Source: Parapristionchus giblindavisi
Lineage: Eukaryota; Nematoda; Chromadorea; Rhabditida; Diplogasteridae
Length of the DNA: 64,000 nucleotides
Reading direction: 5' to 3'
Assembly: GCA_943737045.1 (NCBI GenBank)
Contig: CALSFV010000214.1
Coordinates: 744,001-808,000, forward strand
Both the position numbers and the translations under genes were made by a program. Position 1 is the first letter of the stretch. Every line of letters starts with the position of its first letter. Shown one piece after another: positions 61,301 to 64,000 of the stretch. A model generated the notes under the pieces. It worked only from the letters and a program-made list of their open reading frames with translations, was not told where the DNA came from and did no database searches.

Positions 61301-63352
61301 CTAGCGAATTTGAATTTAAGACAATTTCTCCATTCATCGAATAGCAGACCTTACAATAAACGAAAGTAAAACTACGCATTGACGCATTGACACTCATTAT
61401 CACAAGTTTTCACAACCTAGACTATCCTGTACTGTAAATCTAAAAATAACCCTGTTAACTCACTTATTCGGGTCTTCTCCATTGAACACAGGTATTTTTG
61501 GCCATGGGATGAGCTGGAGTACTCCCTAAACTAATTTATCAATAACGGTTTTTCATTTAATATGGATAATATAATCGGAACGCCATGCACAACAGCCCTC
61601 TTCCTAACCAACTCTTTGGTAAATGAGATTTAAATGAAACAATTAAATAGATAACCTGATCTACATAATAATCAAAGACTCGTTGGACGTCCGCGGTCAC
61701 GGTATGGGGATAGATGATGTAGGTGGCGTTGTGTTGCTTCCAATATTCAAAGAACAGAATGAGCCGAGGCCAATCGCTGTACCAGTACAGGGGTGTCACG
61801 CACACCTGAATGAAATTAAATTTTCTGGAAAATGAAATGAAAAGACGAATTATTCAATTAACAATTCAAAACCGTCACTTTACATGTTGATGCGCTCTGC
61901 CATAAATATAGTATATTTTACTGTTTTGTCCACATTTGCTTTGAAGAATTCATTCAATGGAAGATTGATTTGCAGCAAATACCAACAATATGATCGTGCA
62001 AACCTGCAGACTTCCTGGTATCTCCTCAGTCTTTCGATGAAGTTCCATCGACAAAGATCGCGTTGCATTCACAATCAGGGTAATCTGGAACAATACAACC
62101 ATAAAATTGTAATTTTTTCACCGAAAACAACTTCGCGGTTTGATAACCAAAACATTTTCAATGCCATTATAACAAGAACACATGGTGTTAAACGACAATC
62201 GAGTAGAATATAACGGAATCTTACAGTATCTGGAGCTTCTTTGACTTCTTCTGACTCCAGTTCATATTCATGCCAAATGAATCCCGTTGTCCAGCCTCCA
62301 CCACACCGCCCACCATCAAGGAATATTGGATTCAGAGGGTACATCGCTTTGTCCGTTTCTGCAAACAATCTGATGATGTGTGCAAATACAGTGAAATTTA
62401 AGTTTTAATATCATTCTTACTCATCTTTTAAAGCAAACGGCTACACTCAAAACAACATTGTATACATCATTAATAAGTAACCTTTAATTTTGAAATGGCT
62501 ATCTGTAATATATTTTTGGTTCTGTTTTTGGTTAGACACATTGCGTCAAGGCAATTCAAGATATAAAATCCTATAAGACCATATATCACTAACCGACTAA
62601 AAATATTGTAGAATTATTCAAGCATTTTGACATGACCAGAATACGTATTTTTCCGATTCCTGATCTGTAAAATATCAATGATCAAGCCGGAGGAGTGGTA
62701 AAAACAATGTGTTTGAGTGACAAAAACAATCGCAATTCGAAAAGAATCTTTACTTCTCACAATTTAATTGATCTGTGGAATAAAAAGTAAAAGTAGGTAA
62801 GTCCAATTATTCAAGGCGCCATGCGAGTTCGGTTCAAAAGTCAGGCTTTGTTCAAAGTCAAGAAAATATAAGAAAATCAAAGAAAACTCTCACACACTCT
62901 CTCGCTTTTGAATGGGCATAAGCGGGATTGCATAGAAATATTCCATTGAATTCAGGCTTGCTCCCTTTTCAAGGGTCAAAAATTACTAAGCTATCAAAAA
63001 GAGAAAAGATAATGTTTCATATAATTCACCGTGTATCGTAGAACGCTCGATATGGGTAGATCGCATGCGTGAAATTTTCATCTGTTGAAATATCTAACTC
63101 TGGTCGTTTATAATACTTTACCGTATTGTCCAATTTGCCGTACGCCCTGAATTTTCGAATAAATAAATAAATCATTGAACACTACTATTTATAAAATAAG
63201 AAGAAACGAACAGAACTGTGACAACTAAGTTTAATAATACAAATCAATTAAAAATCCTACTTTTTGTCGAATCTGATCCAAAAGAGAAAAACCAAGACTA
63301 AAAGCAGTATCAGAACGGTTCTTCCATGTAGACCGATCGATCGAAAAGACAT
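58338..63352 (-). CDS. GT92 (DUF23) family glycosyltransferase, 13 exons, 434 aa
   Basis: Minus-strand exons: 63352-63261, 63146-63030, 62664-62594, 62358-62225, 62084-62004, 61805-61656, 61525-61464, 61259-61155, 60839-60746, 60638-60567, 59427-59342, 58766-58647, 58458-58338. All phases agree (1305 bp). The N-terminus MSFRSIGLHGRTVLILLLVL is a type II anchor (residues 13-25), so a Golgi location is expected. GT92 landmarks follow in order: IYPYRAFYDTR, VCVTPLYWYSDWPRLILFFE, GVLQLIPWPKIP with NGEDPN, the DxD-like CDIDEYIYPR, and GSLKFTHRALS. GT92 enzymes include galactosyltransferases acting on N-glycan core fucose; the substrate here is unknown. TTTCAG two bases before the ATG suggests trans-splicing. 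Introns hold several repeats. Confidence 0.92.
59138..59252. mobile_element. MITE type A, copy 6 (GT92 intron)
   Basis: GAGCTAATTTCAAACTTTCC, CTTACTCTCTCGCTTTCTTT, CTACGAGATAG and TTAGCTTGGGGTGTGC. Confidence 0.6.
60351..60430 (+). repeat. Dispersed AAAGGTAAAGGTAC repeat, copy (GT92 intron)
   Basis: ATAAAGGTAAAGGTACAATC, TTATTCAAGGCACACGAAGT, CCTGCGGGTGATCACTACTA. Another GT92 intron has a partial copy at 61074-61135, and 62790-62830 is a weak third. A copy at 63765-63830 lies upstream. Confidence 0.6.
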
Positions 63353-63414
63353 GTCTGAAAGAAAAAAACCGCATTAATCGAACAATTTGTCCTAACAGCA
63401 TGTGATTTTGTACG

Positions 63415-63512
63415 TTAACGAGAGCTTATTTGACACTCCGCTCTGGTAACGCTGTCTCGTAGGCAAAGTGAGAGAGCGTTGCCAGAGCGGAGAGATTCAA
63501 ATTAGCTCGGAG
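63415..63512. mobile_element. MITE type A, copy 7
   Basis: GAGAGCTTATTTGACACTCC, GTAACGCTGTCTCG, GTGAGAGAGCGTTGCCAGAG and TTAGCTCGGAGTGTG. It sits about 60 bp upstream of the GT92 ATG, in the likely promoter. Confidence 0.65.
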
Positions 63513-64000
63513 TGTGTCTTTCCTTTCAGAGATGGTTGTACCTTTACCTCTTTACCTAATAATATAATAATAATATAATGCATAATAATATATGATATGG
63601 AAAGGAAGCCAACAATGCACCGAAATTAATCAAACAATTGATAAGCTTTTTGTTCGCCATAGTGCAAAGGAGATTGAGCTTGTATGACGCAAATATCGAT
63701 CGATGAGCGGAAATAGTCTGTGATGCACGATCTTGATAGGAATATTGTTATGAGGTAATTGTAAAAAGGTAAAGGTAAAGGTACATATATTATTCAAGGC
63801 GCTCGAAGTCCTGTGGGTGATCACTGATAGGACAGTGATAGGAAATGGTGAGAAGAATTTTAAAAAAAGAGAGAAATAATTACGAAATGCAAATTATGTA
63901 TTTCAATTATTCCAAAGAATCTTTCCTTCGTCTTGCACTACTGCATTTCCCTTTTTCACTTCATTCCCCTTCATCACGGGTTTAATTGTAAATATTATTC
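63513..64000. other. Upstream flank, no gene
   Basis: AT-rich with one AAAGGTAAAGGTAC dispersed repeat (63765-63830). The minus ORF at 63630-63824 runs through that repeat and is not called. Confidence 0.4.

Overview
The window looks like nuclear DNA from a free-living nematode, most likely a diplogastrid such as Pristionchus. Genes are split into many short exons with phase-consistent GT...TTTCAG introns. The recognisable families are nematode-rich: a GT92 (DUF23) glycosyltransferase, a PAN-like/C6-like secreted protein, a SNAP-25 family SNARE and Gly/Pro/Cys peptides resembling the leader of ground-like proteins. The DNA is full of foldback DNA transposons. No ORF longer than about 150 codons exists, so genes had to be assembled exon by exon. 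I saw no bacterial, CRISPR or viral gene content. The genus is inferred from gene style, not from a marker gene.

Layout. 0.3-2 kb: relic Tc1-like transposase and a foldback. 2.8-10.5 kb: minus-strand secreted PAN-like/C6-like gene whose 6.9-kb intron is a Russian-doll stack of TIR elements. 10.5-17 kb: intergenic DNA with a possible small secreted peptide gene and a 3 x 1142-bp apparently identical tandem triplication. 17-42.2 kb: five paralogous micro-peptide genes (44-54 aa) with two promoter types, plus orphan promoter and 3'UTR fossils, separated by Harbinger-like and hAT-like foldbacks. The fifth copy has a 9.2-kb intron filled by six head-to-tail satellite units of 1.3-1.6 kb. Its paralogue at 28.6 kb preserves the empty site. 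43-45.8 kb: ten exons of a SNAP-25 family gene (minus). 50.3-58 kb: two tandem paralogous small multi-pass membrane protein genes (plus). The first carries a 3-kb TIR element in an intron, and that element contains a broken five-exon gene on the opposite strand. 58.3-63.4 kb: a complete 13-exon GT92 gene (minus).

Function. The micro-peptide cluster is the most coherent system. All five genes encode a signal peptide, then Phe-Leu-Phe-Gly-Ser, a Gly run, and Cys-Gly-Cys modules separated by Pro runs. They use TATA promoters about 50 bp from the ATG. They probably feed an extracellular, cuticle-like or secreted matrix, but this is inference. The SNARE, the membrane pair and the glycosyltransferase look like ordinary neighbouring genes with no evident pathway link.
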